Shown: positions 32,853 through 44,285, numbered from the stretch's first letter. The stretch is DNA of 64,000 bases from Escarpia spicata (GCA_963995525.1 OZ023218.1:49613454-49677453); one strand, 5' to 3'. The notes: a model not told the origin generated them from the letters alone. Translations and numbers: made by a program.

Positions 32853-34883
32853 TCTGCGAAGCGTGCCCGTGCTGTTGATGAAGTTGCTGACGGCGGATCA
32901 CCAAAGAAGAAATCTGCGAAGCGTTACTGCTCGTTTAGCTCTGCTTGGCGGAACCAAAAGTTCACGGTGGATGATGGCGGCTCCGCTGGTCGGAAAAGAT
33001 TCTCCAGGAACTGATGGTGACAGTGACGCTTTCTGCTCCCTCTGTAAGCTGAAGCTGTCTGTTCGCTATGGAGGAGCAAATGATGTTTGCAAGCATTTTG
33101 GTACGGCGAAACATATATCGGCTGTGTCCGCGCCGAAATTGACAAAATCCCTCCTCGACTTCGGATTTGGCGATAAAAAAAACTGCCAAAGCTGCCCGAG
33201 ACAAAGCAGTGGAACAAAAACTGTAAGTTGTGCGAGCTGAAGCGCTGTCTGTGTAGTTTGTAGCTGAGCACAACCTAATATTTCGTGTCGGTGACCATTT
33301 CACCAAACTTGTGAAGAATATATTTCCGGATTCTGAAATTTCCAGGCAATTTCAATGTTCATGCACAAAGACATCTGTGCTAACCCGTTTTGGCAACGGC
33401 AAGTGTGTGCATGATCAGCTGATGGTCACCCTCAATAGCGAAACTCAACCTGTGCACTACAGTCTATTCTTAGATGAGTCAAATGACCGTGGTGTGGAGG
33501 CAAAAGATCTAGTAATGTTTGTGAGATTCTTTGATCCAACAGTGATGAAAGCTGTTATGCGTTTCGTGGATTTGCCAACTGCTAATAGTGGTACAGCTGC
33601 GGCGATTTTTGACAAGATAGATCACTGTGGAACGTCCCGCAACAACAAATTTGAGAAGCTGGTGTGTTTCGACAATGACACTTGCAATACAATGAAGGGT
33701 CAGCGGAATGGAGTCGTCCGACGTCTGACATGATTGTCTTCGGCTGCATTTGCCATCTGGAGAATCTTGCGATAAAGACTGCCATCAAGCAATTGCCGGT
33801 CAATATAGACACTTTCCTGGTGGATATCAACTCGCATTTCTACTTGAGCATCAAGAGAAAGGAAGAGTCCAAGTCTTTATGTGAGTTTGTGAACATCACG
33901 TACAAGCAGATTCTGGCTTATGTTGAAACGCGCTGGTTGAGCTTGCTCCGTGTTGTTGCCCGGGTGTTGGACTTTTGGCCAGCTCTGGTGTTCTACTTCA
34001 CGAGCCATCCGGAAGCAGAGAAACGAGGATGTGTGAATCCACCAAGGACCAGCTGTGGCATGAAGTCAAGCTTAGCATGCTCTTCCTCAACTTTCACCTC
34101 CCCACTGTGAATGCATTCAACGTGGCATCCCAGGTCACGAACACCACGACCGTACATTTGCTTCACCCGGAGATGAAGAAGTTGACGAAACAGATGCTTC
34201 GGTTCTTCGTAACTGCTGACCAAATCAACCTGGATGACATCACGGCTACCGAGTACGATGACATCGACAATCAGCTGATGGATGGAAACTGGCTGCGGAG
34301 ATGATAGGCGATGGGATGGAGCACCTGGTATCGGTATTCTTTGACCATGTTCGTCAGTTCTACTGTATATTTATGAAAACATTGATTAAGAAATTCCCAT
34401 TTCAATCAACTCTCCTGTCTGACCTTCGGGTTCTGAACCCCGTGGAGCGACTGTCCTACCAGGAGTTGCCCCTTGCTGTCGTCCGGCTGGCAAAGCAATT
34501 CCCTCAAATTCAACTGGCGGACAAGTTGGACCAGCTGAGGACAGAAGCGGTTGACTTCCAAATGGCTGATGGCGAATACCTCCCGCAATACAATGATGTC
34601 GATGATTTCTGGGTCAAGGTCCACGAAATTAGAGGCATTGGCTCAAGCCAACCAACGTATGCTACGTTATTCATTCTTGGTACTCATTCGTGCCCTTTTT
34701 GCACTTCCGGCCAGCAATGCTGACAGTGAACGTTGCTTCTCCATGGTTCGCAAGATAGGCTCGGAGGAACGTAGCCACCCTGAGCGTAGCACCGTCACAT
34801 CTCTTCTCCCACTGAAGATTAATGTTGATGATGACTGCCACGCTTTTAAGCCCTCTCCTGAAATGATGATACTTGACAAGTAA
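32853..34883 (+). pseudogene. hAT transposase pseudogene (zinc finger, transposase core, dimerisation domain)
   Basis: The similarity runs over about 670 codons in several frames. A basic N-terminus (KKKSAKRYCSFSSAWRNQKF) is followed by a CCHH-type finger (CSLCKLKLSVRYGGANDVCK-HFGTAKH, 33035-33115). Next come a core starting HNLIFRVGDHFTKLVKNIFP and HYSLFLDESNDRGVEAKDLV, the catalytic-region words CFDNDTCNTMKGQRNGVVRR and FGCICHLENLAIKTAIKQLP, and an ETRWLSLLRVVARV block. The C-terminal hAT dimerisation motif SNADSERCFSMVRKIGSEER lies at about 34713-34770, with LLPLKIN after it. Frames break near 32998, 33180, 33240, 33715, 34020, 34300 and 34650. It is an intronless, dead copy of a different hAT lineage from the one at 21.3-25.1 kb. 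Confidence 0.85.
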
Positions 34884-34889
34884 GTTGTA

Positions 34890-35655
34890 CGGCAGTATAA
34901 TGAGGACCACGGCAGCTATGATAAGCCAACTGAGGTACAAGCTGAACTTGAACCATGATAAGGACATTAGATGTCTGGTGATCATGGACAATTTTGCATT
35001 TCAATGGTTTGTTTATTTTATCTTCATACTTGCAAATATTTGTAATAGTATAGTAGGTAATATGGCTCAAATTATATACTCACAGTAATGTTTCATTTCC
35101 TGCTGTGGTTCTTGAACTTTATCGCTGTTCATAAATGTTGCATATAATGGAATGGTAACTGTTGCTGTTTGCGCCGTGCTGGGTTATTGTCTTGCTGTTC
35201 ATGCCGGCTGCACTGTCCTATTGCATCATTGTCAATTGTTGTACATAAATTGTGTAGGTAATGGCATAACAACTTCAATATAACGCCTTCATCACAAACA
35301 TATGGCAGACTGTACGCAGCGTGCTGTGTGATTGTCTTGCTGATCATGCTGGCTGCGCTGGCCTATTGTATCAATATTAATTCAATAAAAACACAATGCT
35401 CGGTGGGGGGGGGCAGTGGCGATGTGTGTGTATTGACTCGGAGGGGGGAGGGCGGCCATGTTGTCCCGCCTTGTCAGTGGTCAGTGGTTGGACAGTATGT
35501 GTATCAGTGAATACCCATGTTCTTCTTTTCGTTCACCTGTCATATTGCCACTCCTTCTATGCTCCATCTGCCTATTGATTTGTAATGATGTCTTATTTGT
35601 TTGTCTGCTTTTATTCTTTCCTCCATAGTACAAACAAACCTGTACTGGTTGTTTC
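34890..35655. other. hAT 3' flank with a duplicated 55-base block
   Basis: 35171-35228 and 35316-35372 are diverged direct copies (GCCGTGCTGGG/GCGTGCTGTG, TTGTCTTGCTG, ATGC.GGCTGC.CTG.CCTATTG). A nine-G run lies at 35405-35413. No coding frame was recognised. Confidence 0.5.
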
Positions 35656-35773
35656 TGATATATATCTATATATATATATATATCTATATATACATACATA
35701 TATATATATATATTGTTTCTGCTGTTTCTTTATAAATATATATATATATATATATACAATAGTTGTTTCTTTA

Positions 35774-35809
<36 letters not shown>

Positions 35810-35810
35810 C
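35656..35810. repeat. (TA)n microsatellite blocks
   Basis: Three TA/TATC blocks separated by near-copies of TTGTTTCT.(GCTGTT)TCTTTATA, so the spacer is itself duplicated. Confidence 0.9.
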
Positions 35811-35864
35811 ATATATCATCACCCAAAGAGATGGTTATCAATTATACTTACGTAAATGCAACCC

Positions 35865-36115
35865 GTCCTATCTGCTTTGGCACCCACGTGAGCAAGAAGC
35901 ACCATGTTGATGCGCTTTGCAAGAGGTGTAACTTCTATCTAAGACGTATCAGCTCCAACGGGGTCTACACCACGAGACGTGTCTATCATTCATTAGTCAT
36001 TGCTCTGGTTGTTTCAAGCCTAGATTACGGCAATGTCTTGCTGCTGGACCTACCTGAGTATCATATGGCACGCCTTAGAAAACACACACTAGAATAATAG
36101 CCCAGCTGGTGGTCC
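35865..36115 (+). mobile_element. LINE reverse-transcriptase C-terminal fragment
   Basis: Encodes HVSKKHHVDALCKRCNFYLR, then TTRRVYHSLVIALVVSSLDY, then GNVLLLDLPEYHMARLRK. This matches the CR1/L2-like signature of a helix, then LVHALVTSRLDYCNSLLYGLP-like residues just after the polymerase. It lacks the preceding polymerase domain and loses frame after about 36090. Confidence 0.75.
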
Positions 36116-36121
36116 TCACAC

Positions 36122-37279
36122 CTATATTTTCACACACCTCGCTAATATTGGTGAAATGGCATTGTCTGTAAGGCTGTCTGACACCGCATGATGTTTAAAA
36201 TACTCGTGTTTATTACAAGGTGCAGCAAGTTTTGGCACCGAAATAATTTTCGCATCTGCTAAATCCGCGAACAAACAACGCTCGCCTCCGCCAGCTGTAA
36301 GACCACATGCCTCTACAGTTAGCGGTTCCCCAGCTGTAAGACCACATGCCTCTACATTTAGCGGTTCCCCAGCTGTAAGACCACATGCCTCTACAGTTAG
36401 CGGTTCCCCAGCTGTAAGACAACATGACTCTACAGTTAGCGGTTCCCCAGCTGTAAGACCACATGACTCTACAGTTAGCGGTTCCCCAGCTGTAAGTCCA
36501 CATACCTCTACAGTTAGCGGTTCCCCAGCTGTAAGACCACATGACTCTACAGTTAGCGGTTCCCCAGCTGTAAGACCACATGCCTCTACAGTTAGCGGTT
36601 CCCCAGCTGTAAGACCACATGACTCTACAGTTAGCGGTTCCCCAGCTGTAAGACCACATGACTCTACAGTTAGCGGTTCCCAAGCTGTAAGACCACATGA
36701 CTCTACAGTTAGCGGTTCCCCAGCTGTAAGACCACATGACTCTACAGTTAGCGGTTCCGCAGCTGTAAGACCACATGATTCTACAGTTAGCGGTTCCCCA
36801 GCTGTAAGACCACATGCCTCTACAGTTAGCGGTTCCCCAGCTGTAAGACCACATGACGCTACAGTTAGCGGTTCCCCAGCTGTAAGACCACATGACTCTA
36901 CAGTTAGCGGTTCCCCAGCTGTAAGACCACATGACTCTACAGTTAGCGGTTCCCCAGCTGTAAGACCACATGACTCTACAGTTAGCGGTTCCCCAGCTGT
37001 AAGACCACATGATTCTACAGTTAGCGGTTCCCCAGCTGTAAGACCACATGACTCTACAGTTAGCGGTTCCCCAGCTATAATACCACATGCCTCTAAAGTT
37101 GGCGGTTCCTGCCAAATGGGACGAATTGCCATTGTCTCCCGGGACCACTCTCTCCCTCTTACATTACGTAGACGCCGACTAAAGACGTGACTGTGAATAA
37201 CGTTATGTATAAGCTTACGAACACTGCCTTGGAGGACTGCTACATAACTTTGCATTGACTTTTTAATGTCATTTATCAA
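36122..37279 (-). CDS. possible repeat protein frame (13-residue repeats), doubtful
   Basis: A 385-residue frame with about 20 copies of a GEPLTVESCGLTA-like 13-mer, flanked by about 58 non-repeated residues N-terminally (MINDIKKSMQSYVAVLQGSV...) and about 50 C-terminally. No signal peptide, domain or splice evidence was seen. Because the array is equally open in another minus frame and on plus, the open length alone is weak evidence. It may be non-coding minisatellite DNA lodged between two LINE fragments. Confidence 0.2.
   Translation of the reverse strand: MINDIKKSMQSYVAVLQGSVRKLIHNVIHSHVFSRRLRNVRGREWSRETMAIRPIWQEPPTLEACGIIAGEPLTVESCGLTAGEPLTVESCGLTAGEPLTVESCGLTAGEPLTVESCGLTAGEPLTVESCGLTAGEPLTVASCGLTAGEPLTVEACGLTAGEPLTVESCGLTAAEPLTVESCGLTAGEPLTVESCGLTAWEPLTVESCGLTAGEPLTVESCGLTAGEPLTVEACGLTAGEPLTVESCGLTAGEPLTVEVCGLTAGEPLTVESCGLTAGEPLTVESCCLTAGEPLTVEACGLTAGEPLNVEACGLTAGEPLTVEACGLTAGGGERCLFADLADAKIISVPKLAAPCNKHEYFKHHAVSDSLTDNAISPILARCVKI
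36293..37111. repeat. 39-base minisatellite, 21 copies, open in three frames
   Basis: The unit is AGCTGTAAGACCACATGACT+CTACAGTTAGCGGTTCCCC. Since 39 is a multiple of three and the unit lacks stops in several frames, the array is open as GEPLTVESCGLTA repeats (minus, 385-codon frame 36122-37279), as a second minus frame (36213-37148), and as AVRPHDSTVSGSP repeats on plus (about 36197-37190, no ATG). Variants cluster at GACTCT/GCCTCT/GATTCT. Whether any frame is used is undetermined. Confidence 0.9.
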
Positions 37280-37775
37280 CTTTTTGTTTGAGGTATGATG
37301 ACTTTTTTACTTGTGAGCGCATTGATTAAATACCGCAGTTAGACATCACGCGGCACTATGACATGTCCCCATCAGATATTCCTGTTTGACCCACATACAA
37401 ATGGTATTTTGTAGCGTTTTATTCTTCTAATTGTGAACACCTGCAAAGGTGTCCAATACCTTAGTGGTTTTACAAACTATTTGTAAAAGTAAAGTGGAAT
37501 TACATTTCTCCTTGTTGTTTATGTATTCACCAAAACGGACATGACATTTCGCGGCGATGTCGCTTTCCAGTTTCTTCTGTTTTATCATTGGTGATCTGTT
37601 CATTAGTTTTAGAGCAATGCATTAGTATTTGTTGCGTAAGCGGAACATACATTTCCTTCAGCCTTAATTAGAATTCCAGCTTGTTTGCAGTCTCAGTATA
37701 CCAGTTCGATTTTCATTGGTGTCTTTAACTATTTGTTACCGTTTCGGCTTCTTCCCTACGTATATGAAATTAACC
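37280..37775. other. no gene recognised
   Basis: Unique AT-rich sequence between the 39-base array and the next LINE fragment. Confidence 0.45.
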
Positions 37776-37779
37776 ACGT

Positions 37780-38092
37780 TTCACAACAACGTTCTCTTCC
37801 TAAAATTAAGTTTTATTTACCACACGGACTTTTCTGTAGTTGCACCAAAATTCTGGAACGATCTGCATACCATTTTGAAATCGTCTGATGGTGTCGCTAC
37901 CTTCCGCAAAAATAGTAATTCTAAATTGCATTTATACAGGAAATCCTTGGCGGTTCCACGCTCTTGTGACTTTTGCGCATCCGTGGTATAATGCTTAACG
38001 ATTCTTGTTTGTTGCGCTTTTTAGCTCGATTTTTCGAGGATATATGCGCTGTAGAAATTTGTTGTTGTCATTATTATTATTACTACGACTAC
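37780..38092 (+). mobile_element. LINE C-terminal fragment with 3' tail
   Basis: Encodes DFSVVAPKFWNDLHTILKSS, then ATFRKNSNSKLHLYRKSL, the FSVxAPKxWNxLP...F+xxLKxxLF signature near the LINE C-terminus. After the stop come GATTTTTCGAGGATATATGC, GCTGTAGAAATTTG and ATT repeats, a typical LINE tail. It has the same orientation as 35865-36115 and could be the remainder of the same copy, interrupted by about 1.6 kb. Confidence 0.75.
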
Positions 38093-39435
38093 TAATTGTT
38101 CATGTTCATACGTTTACCCTCACCAGAATTACTGTTGGAATTATTAAAATGTTCATTACGATGTCGTTATGATCGCAAACACTGCAGTCTGAAAGGTTGT
38201 GAGTGCATATGGACGCTTTCGAGTCCAAAGCACGTCTTGTGATTGTCTGAAGATAGCACAATGAACTCTCGCTACAAGACACACGTTGGTACAACTGGTC
38301 CGTCTAATTCTGGATCCGATTGCTTGGCGGATACGATTTGAATCGTACATGGGACGATTGAATTGTCCACACCCACATCCGCATGAAACAACGCATCCGC
38401 CTATGTACACATGGAACCACTTGTAGTAATTTCCACTGGGTACTATAGCCATTGTTTTCCGCATCCGCATGCTGTTTCTTTAATACTGAATGCTAGCGCT
38501 TTATAGTGAGAGTCCATCCACTATATTTCCAATCAACAGATCTCGGCTTGCAGCGAATGGTAGCAAGCTTTCCCCACCACACAATTTTGATTTCCTCTCA
38601 AATCAAATCAAATCCTCTCTGCATGACGTTGCTGCTAAATGACATTTGGTTATCCGTTTTCCAGGTAAGAAACACAATTTCAGGCGGCAACTGCGTGATA
38701 TTGATGATATATGTGACGGGGTCTTCTGTGACGTCAGTGATGGTCACGTCATACCTGTTTGGTTTATGAGAGTTGCGCCATTGTCACAACAGGACCTTTC
38801 ACATAAAGGTAACACGTCATAAGTTGGCAGTAGTATATTAGCTTTCTGTTATGAGGTTCTGCCTACGCATAGTTTATTCGTTTCAAGATCTATAGGCCTA
38901 CTATTACTTATCAGACACTTTTAACTAAGCAATCGACACAATTACTTTCATTGCACTACTCATGATACATACAACTCCAATCATCTAGTTCTGGTCAGCT
39001 TTATGTGTCACAAAATGGACGTAGACACATCGTAACTACAACTTTCTTGATTGCTGCACCTAGTCTTTGAAATTCAATACCACTTCCGAATTGTTATAAT
39101 TTACTTCAACACTTAACAAACACAAACTTTGATCCTGCATTCAAACACAGTGTAAGTCAGTGTGATGTGTATATACCTATTTTATAATTGACAATTCCTA
39201 AAATTAATGAAATAGAAAGTTAAACATGGGTGGCTTCTGTGACAGCGACCAATTTCGGTATTAATAGCAGCACGTCCCGTTCGGTATCTTGTGAAGTTAT
39301 TTTTTCATACGCTGCAACACAGATTGTTTAACCGACTACATTTTTCTTTTATATGTTGTTTATATCGCTTATTAGTTATAACTCTATTATATTTTTATAA
39401 TGGTACAAATGAACATACTAAAGGAATGCAATGTT
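38093..39435. other. no gene recognised
   Basis: AT-rich. A minus frame at 38156-38470 has a CVVSCGCGCG cluster but no further pattern. Nothing could be supported. Confidence 0.4.
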
Positions 39436-39439
39436 TCAA

Positions 39440-39995
39440 CCGGGCAACAAAGTTCTTGGACATTATGGCTGCATGTCCACTTACCGACAATTGAAGACAA
39501 TACCAGCAGAAGCAGGAAGACGAAAACCGAAACAACATGTAGCTTCCGGGCAGCCATTGCTGGATCCAGACGATCGGGCGTCTACCGCGGTGGCCTCTCC
39601 GCTACGTGCTTCAGGACCTCCGGTCCGACGAGCATTCTCGAAGTTGTCCTGGGCTGGCGGTGGTGATGCGGTCATATATCGGCCGTTAATGCGCGATTAC
39701 CGACCGCCTAACAACAATATAAAGCTGACGGCAAGATGGCGTCGGTGGTGGCGGTGGCTGTGGTGGTGACACGGTGGAGGCGGTGGGGACCGTTGCGGCG
39801 TCGGCGGCACCAAACCACCTCTGCAGTTTTCACGATTAGTGCGGAGGTGAAGTCTGAAAGGCTTGCCAATAAATATGGCCACAGCGCTTCCGTCCAAAGG
39901 CAAACCACTGTTGTGGACATTGCAAATGGGCTGCGCGGTCGGTGCAAGCGATATGCGGTAGTAATTGTTTGTTGATTATGTCTGTGCAGCATGCT
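39440..39995. other. GC-rich island with overlapping open frames, possible exon or promoter
   Basis: Composition rises sharply, with many CpG. Frames are open on both strands: plus 39431-39769 includes SFxKLSWAGGGDAVIYRPL-like sequence, minus 39708-39992 and 39481-39675. GGC/GGT triplets at 39735-39800 add low complexity. It could be a first exon with a CpG island, but no start, splice pair or domain decides the strand. Confidence 0.3.
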
Positions 39996-39999
39996 TCAT

Positions 40000-40500
40000 A
40001 TCTGTATTCTCGGTTTTATTTGTTGGCCTTAGCTTTTTCTTGGTGCACCCAATCAGCGAATGGTGTCTGGCGAAATGGCATTCGTTTGAGCGACGAGTGA
40101 GGTCTAGCAAGCGTGGAATTAAGCATAATTAAGTCGAACCTTGTTAAGTGAAAGGGCGTCGTGTCTCATCATTCCCGTAATTAGATGAAGATGAATGTCA
40201 ATCTTTCGGCCGGAATGTGTTCTAACATCTTGGTATTCTTCTTATGATAGTATTAACAAAATTACATAAGGTCAATAGTTCGTTGTCACTTCTGTCAAGT
40301 GTATCTTTGCGTCGTGGATCCTCGTGAATTTGGCTCAATCTGGGAAATCAGTGAACCGTAAGCGAAAACGTGCATGTTTGATTGCATGACTGTCGAAAAC
40401 GCACAAGGGTGTAAATGACAGAAAATGACACGACATTCGTAAATGGTTAAAACGTGTCCGCACAAAGGTGAGGAACTATTCAAAACGTGCGACAGTGTAA
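40000..40500. other. no gene recognised
   Basis: Unique sequence with no supported feature. Confidence 0.4.
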
Positions 40501-40502
40501 TA

Positions 40503-40620
40503 CACACCCGCACGCAAACAAACACACACGCACGCACGCAAAACACCCACCCACCCACCCACCCAACCACCCAACCACCCACCCAACCACCCAACCACCC
40601 AACCACACACACACACACCT
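40503..40620. repeat. CA/CCCA/CCAA low-complexity tract
   Basis: CACG and CCCA/CCAACCA repeats (40546-40608) ending in a CA run. Open frames here are compositional. Confidence 0.9.
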
Positions 40621-40624
40621 GCCG

Positions 40625-41450
40625 AATATACGTAACATATCACTTCGTCAATTTATTCTTAGACAACAGGACATTTATTTAGTGTTCGCAACGTTCTCAG
40701 AAAACAAAACGCTGTCATTGCATTCTAACAAAAACTGTACGTTTTCGTGATACTTAGTAATCCAATAACATTTAACGGATATATCACACACACACACACA
40801 CATGCGTTTACACTTCTTATATCGGCCAGCATCAACGCATCCATATCACTTGTCATATTTACAGCAGCATTGCCTAGTATATTATTTGGTCGTGCATCTT
40901 TGTGTCCACGCCGATCTACCTGACCTTTCCCTTTATGGCTGAACGTATAGCTGCTGAGTAACGTAGCAACAATTCCAAGAATGGTCACCGTCTATCTGCT
41001 CATCGGTCGACATAATATGGGACAGTTGATAATGCACTTTGATTGATATGTCAAACGCCTCCTCGTCACCGACGGCGTAAAACACCATTTGCATTTCGGA
41101 TGTGCTCTTCTGCTGGATAAGTTCCCTAATTATGGCAATGATTATAAAAGTTACTTTTATTCTGCATTGTTTTCGAGACCTACATGGTGTTTTTGTTTTG
41201 TGTCACTAAACAGACCGACCAGTGGAGTAAAGATAACGCACTGACACCAACAATGCAATTGAGCATAAAAGGCAGTGTGTTCCGAATTTTTCATTTATTA
41301 ATTAATATAATTTTCGTAAGGTTATACTAACTATGTTGAAGGTATTATGTCTCCAAATTGTGTTTAGTAAGTCCTAACAACGTTCGCACTTTGGAAGGTA
41401 TGACCCCGGAGCATGTTCAAATATTAAACAAAACATCCAGTTTTTAAACA
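40625..41450. other. no gene recognised
   Basis: AT-rich with a short CA run at 40784-40802. If the exon at 41455-41853 is real, part of this stretch would be its 3' untranslated region. Confidence 0.4.
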
Positions 41451-41454
41451 AGCT

Positions 41455-41853
41455 TTACTTGCAATCCGGCCGCCCCGTGTGAGTTAACTGCAGTTGCCTT
41501 CGGTGCCCAACGATATCCCACTTTTCCACGTTCAACACAGCGACTTCCTTTTGTAGATAAAAAAAACCGGGTACGACGACGATAAGGCACAGTGTGTTGA
41601 ATACAATCACGACTAGGGAACACATGGCAGTACAGGTGGTGTGTCCCTGTACCTCGGCTTTCCTCAATTTAGGAACAAGTGCATGAGGGTCAATTACACA
41701 TTGCCGTGCCTCCATCACAAATCTTACATTAAGAAAGCAATCCGACTCAAGCGAAGGGGGCGGAGAGCCTGGACAACCGGTGGACATCTCTCCTGTTTCC
41801 GCCCATGCGTCAACATGATTATTTATAATCACGTATCTGGCCGGCACCTCCTG
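41455..41853 (-). CDS. possible terminal exon of a single-pass membrane protein
   Basis: Not recognised. After a strong acceptor on the minus strand (gttcccgttctcag, cag at 41856-41854) the frame runs for 132 residues in phase 0 to TAA. It contains a polar N-terminal part (QEVPARYVIINNHVDAW, ESDCFLNVRFVMEARQC), then a hydrophobic segment of about 22 residues (CSLVVIVFNTLCLIVVVPGF) fit for a membrane helix, then a polar tail ending TGRPDCK. The C-X12-C spacing before the helix resembles the C-X12-C of the exon at 15471, but one such pair is weak evidence of relationship. No upstream exon was found. Base composition is GC-richer than the surroundings, which favours coding. Confidence 0.4.
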   Translation of the reverse strand, partial: QEVPARYVIINNHVDAWAETGEMSTGCPGSPPPSLESDCFLNVRFVMEARQCVIDPHALVPKLRKAEVQGHTTCTAMCSLVVIVFNTLCLIVVVPGFFYLQKEVAVLNVEKWDIVGHRRQLQLTHTGRPDCK

Positions 41854-41859
41854 CTGAGA

Positions 41860-42555
41860 ACGGGAACGGATCTGGCAGTGGGCAGTGCTTAATCGTCTGT
41901 GGTACCATGGCCGGCTGGACATCGAGGGACTGATGCCGTTGGCCTTTACAGTGAGTAAACTTCAGGAGAACCCCCGGGAGCGTCTGTCGGTGGCGCGTGG
42001 AACGGTCACGTCGTCACGGTCAGCGGTTGCAGGAAGTGCCTCACTGCGGCGTTGGATCTCTGCATTCAAACTGCAGTAATGAAATAGCAACATAGTTTCC
42101 ATTCAGAGTGATGTATATTTGTGAAACCTATGCATTGTTGCGAACTCTTTGAAATACACTGCGTCTTAGTTTTAAATCAGTTGAATATATTACACAATGT
42201 GGCCGTCATTTTAAAACCTACTTTAATAACCTTGCTTATCCATCATTGCTCTTGGCGTATCCGTCTGTTGACAACTTGAATAGTCCTTGTCGGTTGTGTG
42301 ATTAACCAATCCTTTTGTCTTGAGGCGCCTCTGAGCTTAGCACAATAGAAGTTACCGTATTATTATTATGTAAAATGTTGGTGGCGTCAGTCACCCTTTT
42401 CGTTTGCTCCTTTCACCTTCCCCTTGCTCCCTTGCAGGATGGGGTACACCCAATGTGCCTTACATGATTGCACCCTAACATAGCGTACATAGTTTGGTGC
42501 GTGTGTTGTTGAAATTACACTTAGAGCACCGTTTTAAGTCAACACCATCAATTGT
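41860..42555. other. no gene recognised
   Basis: Would be intronic to the minus-strand exon at 41455-41853. GC-richer to about 42080, then AT-rich. No exon could be proposed. Confidence 0.35.
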
Positions 42556-42560
42556 TCAAG

Positions 42561-42780
42561 ATACACACGTTCAACAAAAGATACACACATTCAACAAAAG
42601 ATACACACGTTCAACAAAAGATACACACGTTCAACAAAAGATACACACGTTCAACAAAAGATACACACGTTCAACAAAAGATATACACGTTCAACAAAAG
42701 ATACACACGTTCAACAAAAGATACACACGTTCAACAAAAGATACACACGTTCAACAAAAGATATACACGTTCAACAAAAT
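42561..42780. repeat. 20-base minisatellite, 11 copies
   Basis: The unit is ATACACACGTTCAACAAAAG, with ATATACACG and ACACACAT single-base variants. The length is exactly 220 bases, with no spacers between units. Confidence 0.97.
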
Positions 42781-42784
42781 GGCA

Positions 42785-43075
42785 TGTCGGTGAGCAGAAA
42801 GTATTGGGAATGCAAACGTTTCTTAAGGAAGCAATCGGCTGGGAAACAAGTTAGTTACCGAATAGGGCAAACTGTTCCACAAAGTGACAAGCTATTGGAG
42901 CGATGTCCAAATTACATTGGTAATCGTTCTTTTTATGTATTAATAAGTGGACCTTACTGTTATAAAAGGGTAATTTTATGGAAAAAAGTAATATCCCCCA
43001 TAAAAGGTTCATATAAATTAAATACATTACAATTTCAGTTAAAGAATTGCACACGTTAGACGTAAGTTGTCTTGG
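42785..43075. other. no gene recognised
   Basis: AT-rich unique sequence with a short frame (42784-43059) lacking any motif. Confidence 0.4.
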
Positions 43076-43077
43076 TT

Positions 43078-43270
<193 letters not shown>

Positions 43271-43274
43271 GAGG

Positions 43275-43890
43275 TTAATCACAGTGAGTTCTCGTACAAA
43301 TGTCTTTGGAAGGTAGAAGCAACACACACGTTCGTCTTCTTGTTCGGAGCATGGTACAAATGGAAAGCCAGAAGCTGACATGCATTACATTGTTGTAGCG
43401 GCATCAGATTTGCGACATTCATATTTCGCGCAAAGAATTATCGCTAAGACAATATTGCCCTTTGTATTTGTTACAAAGAAAACCATAATTTTAACAAAAT
43501 ATACAACGGAATGTCCGACGGATTCACCAGTGAGTCAGCCATTCTGTAAACGGTAGGTCGCGTAATGGAGTTATTTCTTGCAAGTATTCAATAGAACTGT
43601 TTCGAGCGAAGTTGTTAAATCCCCTGATTCATGTGCGGCCAATATCAGAATGATGTTATTCGCAATGGATATATAAGCATCGAGTATTCCACAACAAAGT
43701 ATACATTTGGCAACATCCGGGTTGTATTAGTGGTCGGTGCATACATGTCGTAGTTACAGTAACAGTAGTGTGACGTACAGAATTGCATATGCAACTATGA
43801 GACTGGGCACCACGGCTTGACATTTCATTGAGAGCCATTAAATATCAGCCAAGGCCAGCATTTCCATAACTTTTGTTGTTCGGTCATTTT
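43275..43890. other. no gene recognised
   Basis: Unique sequence, short frames only. Confidence 0.4.
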
Positions 43891-43899
43891 GTTATACCT

Positions 43900-44026
43900 A
43901 CACATTAGTCATACACATGGTCATACACATTAGTCATACACATGGTCATACACATTAGTCATACACATGGTCATACACATTAGTCATACACATTAGTCAT
44001 ACACATTAGTCATACACATGGTCATA
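43900..44026. repeat. compound 12/13-base repeat
   Basis: Alternating TACACATTAGTCA and TACACATGGTCA units (25-base higher-order unit), with a run of three TTAGTCA units near the end. This is a small higher-order repeat. Confidence 0.9.
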
Positions 44027-44213
44027 GAGTTCTTGATAGTTAGTTGAAAGTATACCCTGTAATTCACAACAATGAAATTGCTGACTATTCATTGTCTAGT
44101 GACCGATTGCTTATGAAATTGCTGACGCACTAGACTGCATAAATTATATTGCTTTCACGTAAAGCAAGCACTCAATTGTATGAGACCCATCTTTATGGTG
44201 TAATGATTGATAT

Positions 44214-44285
44214 GGGGAGGGGTAGAGCGGTAGATCGCAAATTGTCGCGTCGGGCTGTCGATCGAGGTTCGAGTCCACCTAGATC
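44214..44285 (+). mobile_element. tRNA-like SINE head (different from the 2200 family)
   Basis: An A-box-like TAGAGCGGTAG (44223) and a perfect B box GGTTCGAGTCC (44266-44276) are 43 bases apart, as in a tRNA. The T stem has two mismatches and the acceptor ends do not pair, so this is a tRNA-derived repeat rather than a functional tRNA gene. The body was not matched elsewhere in the window. Confidence 0.6.

Noticed and set aside
34890..35420. 3' inverted repeat of the second hAT element
   Set aside because: I searched by eye for the complement of the GTCCCGA/CCCGG words seen at 32515-32640 and found none, so borders are left open.
38156..38470. Minus frame with a CVVSCGCGCG cluster as a further member of the cysteine family
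   Set aside because: The cysteines do not form C-X3/4-C pairs separated by 10-17 residues, and no phase-2 acceptor or near-terminal stop pattern is present.
44214..44285. Functional tRNA gene
   Set aside because: A and B boxes are well spaced, but the T stem has two mismatches and the acceptor ends do not pair, so a tRNA-derived repeat fits better.
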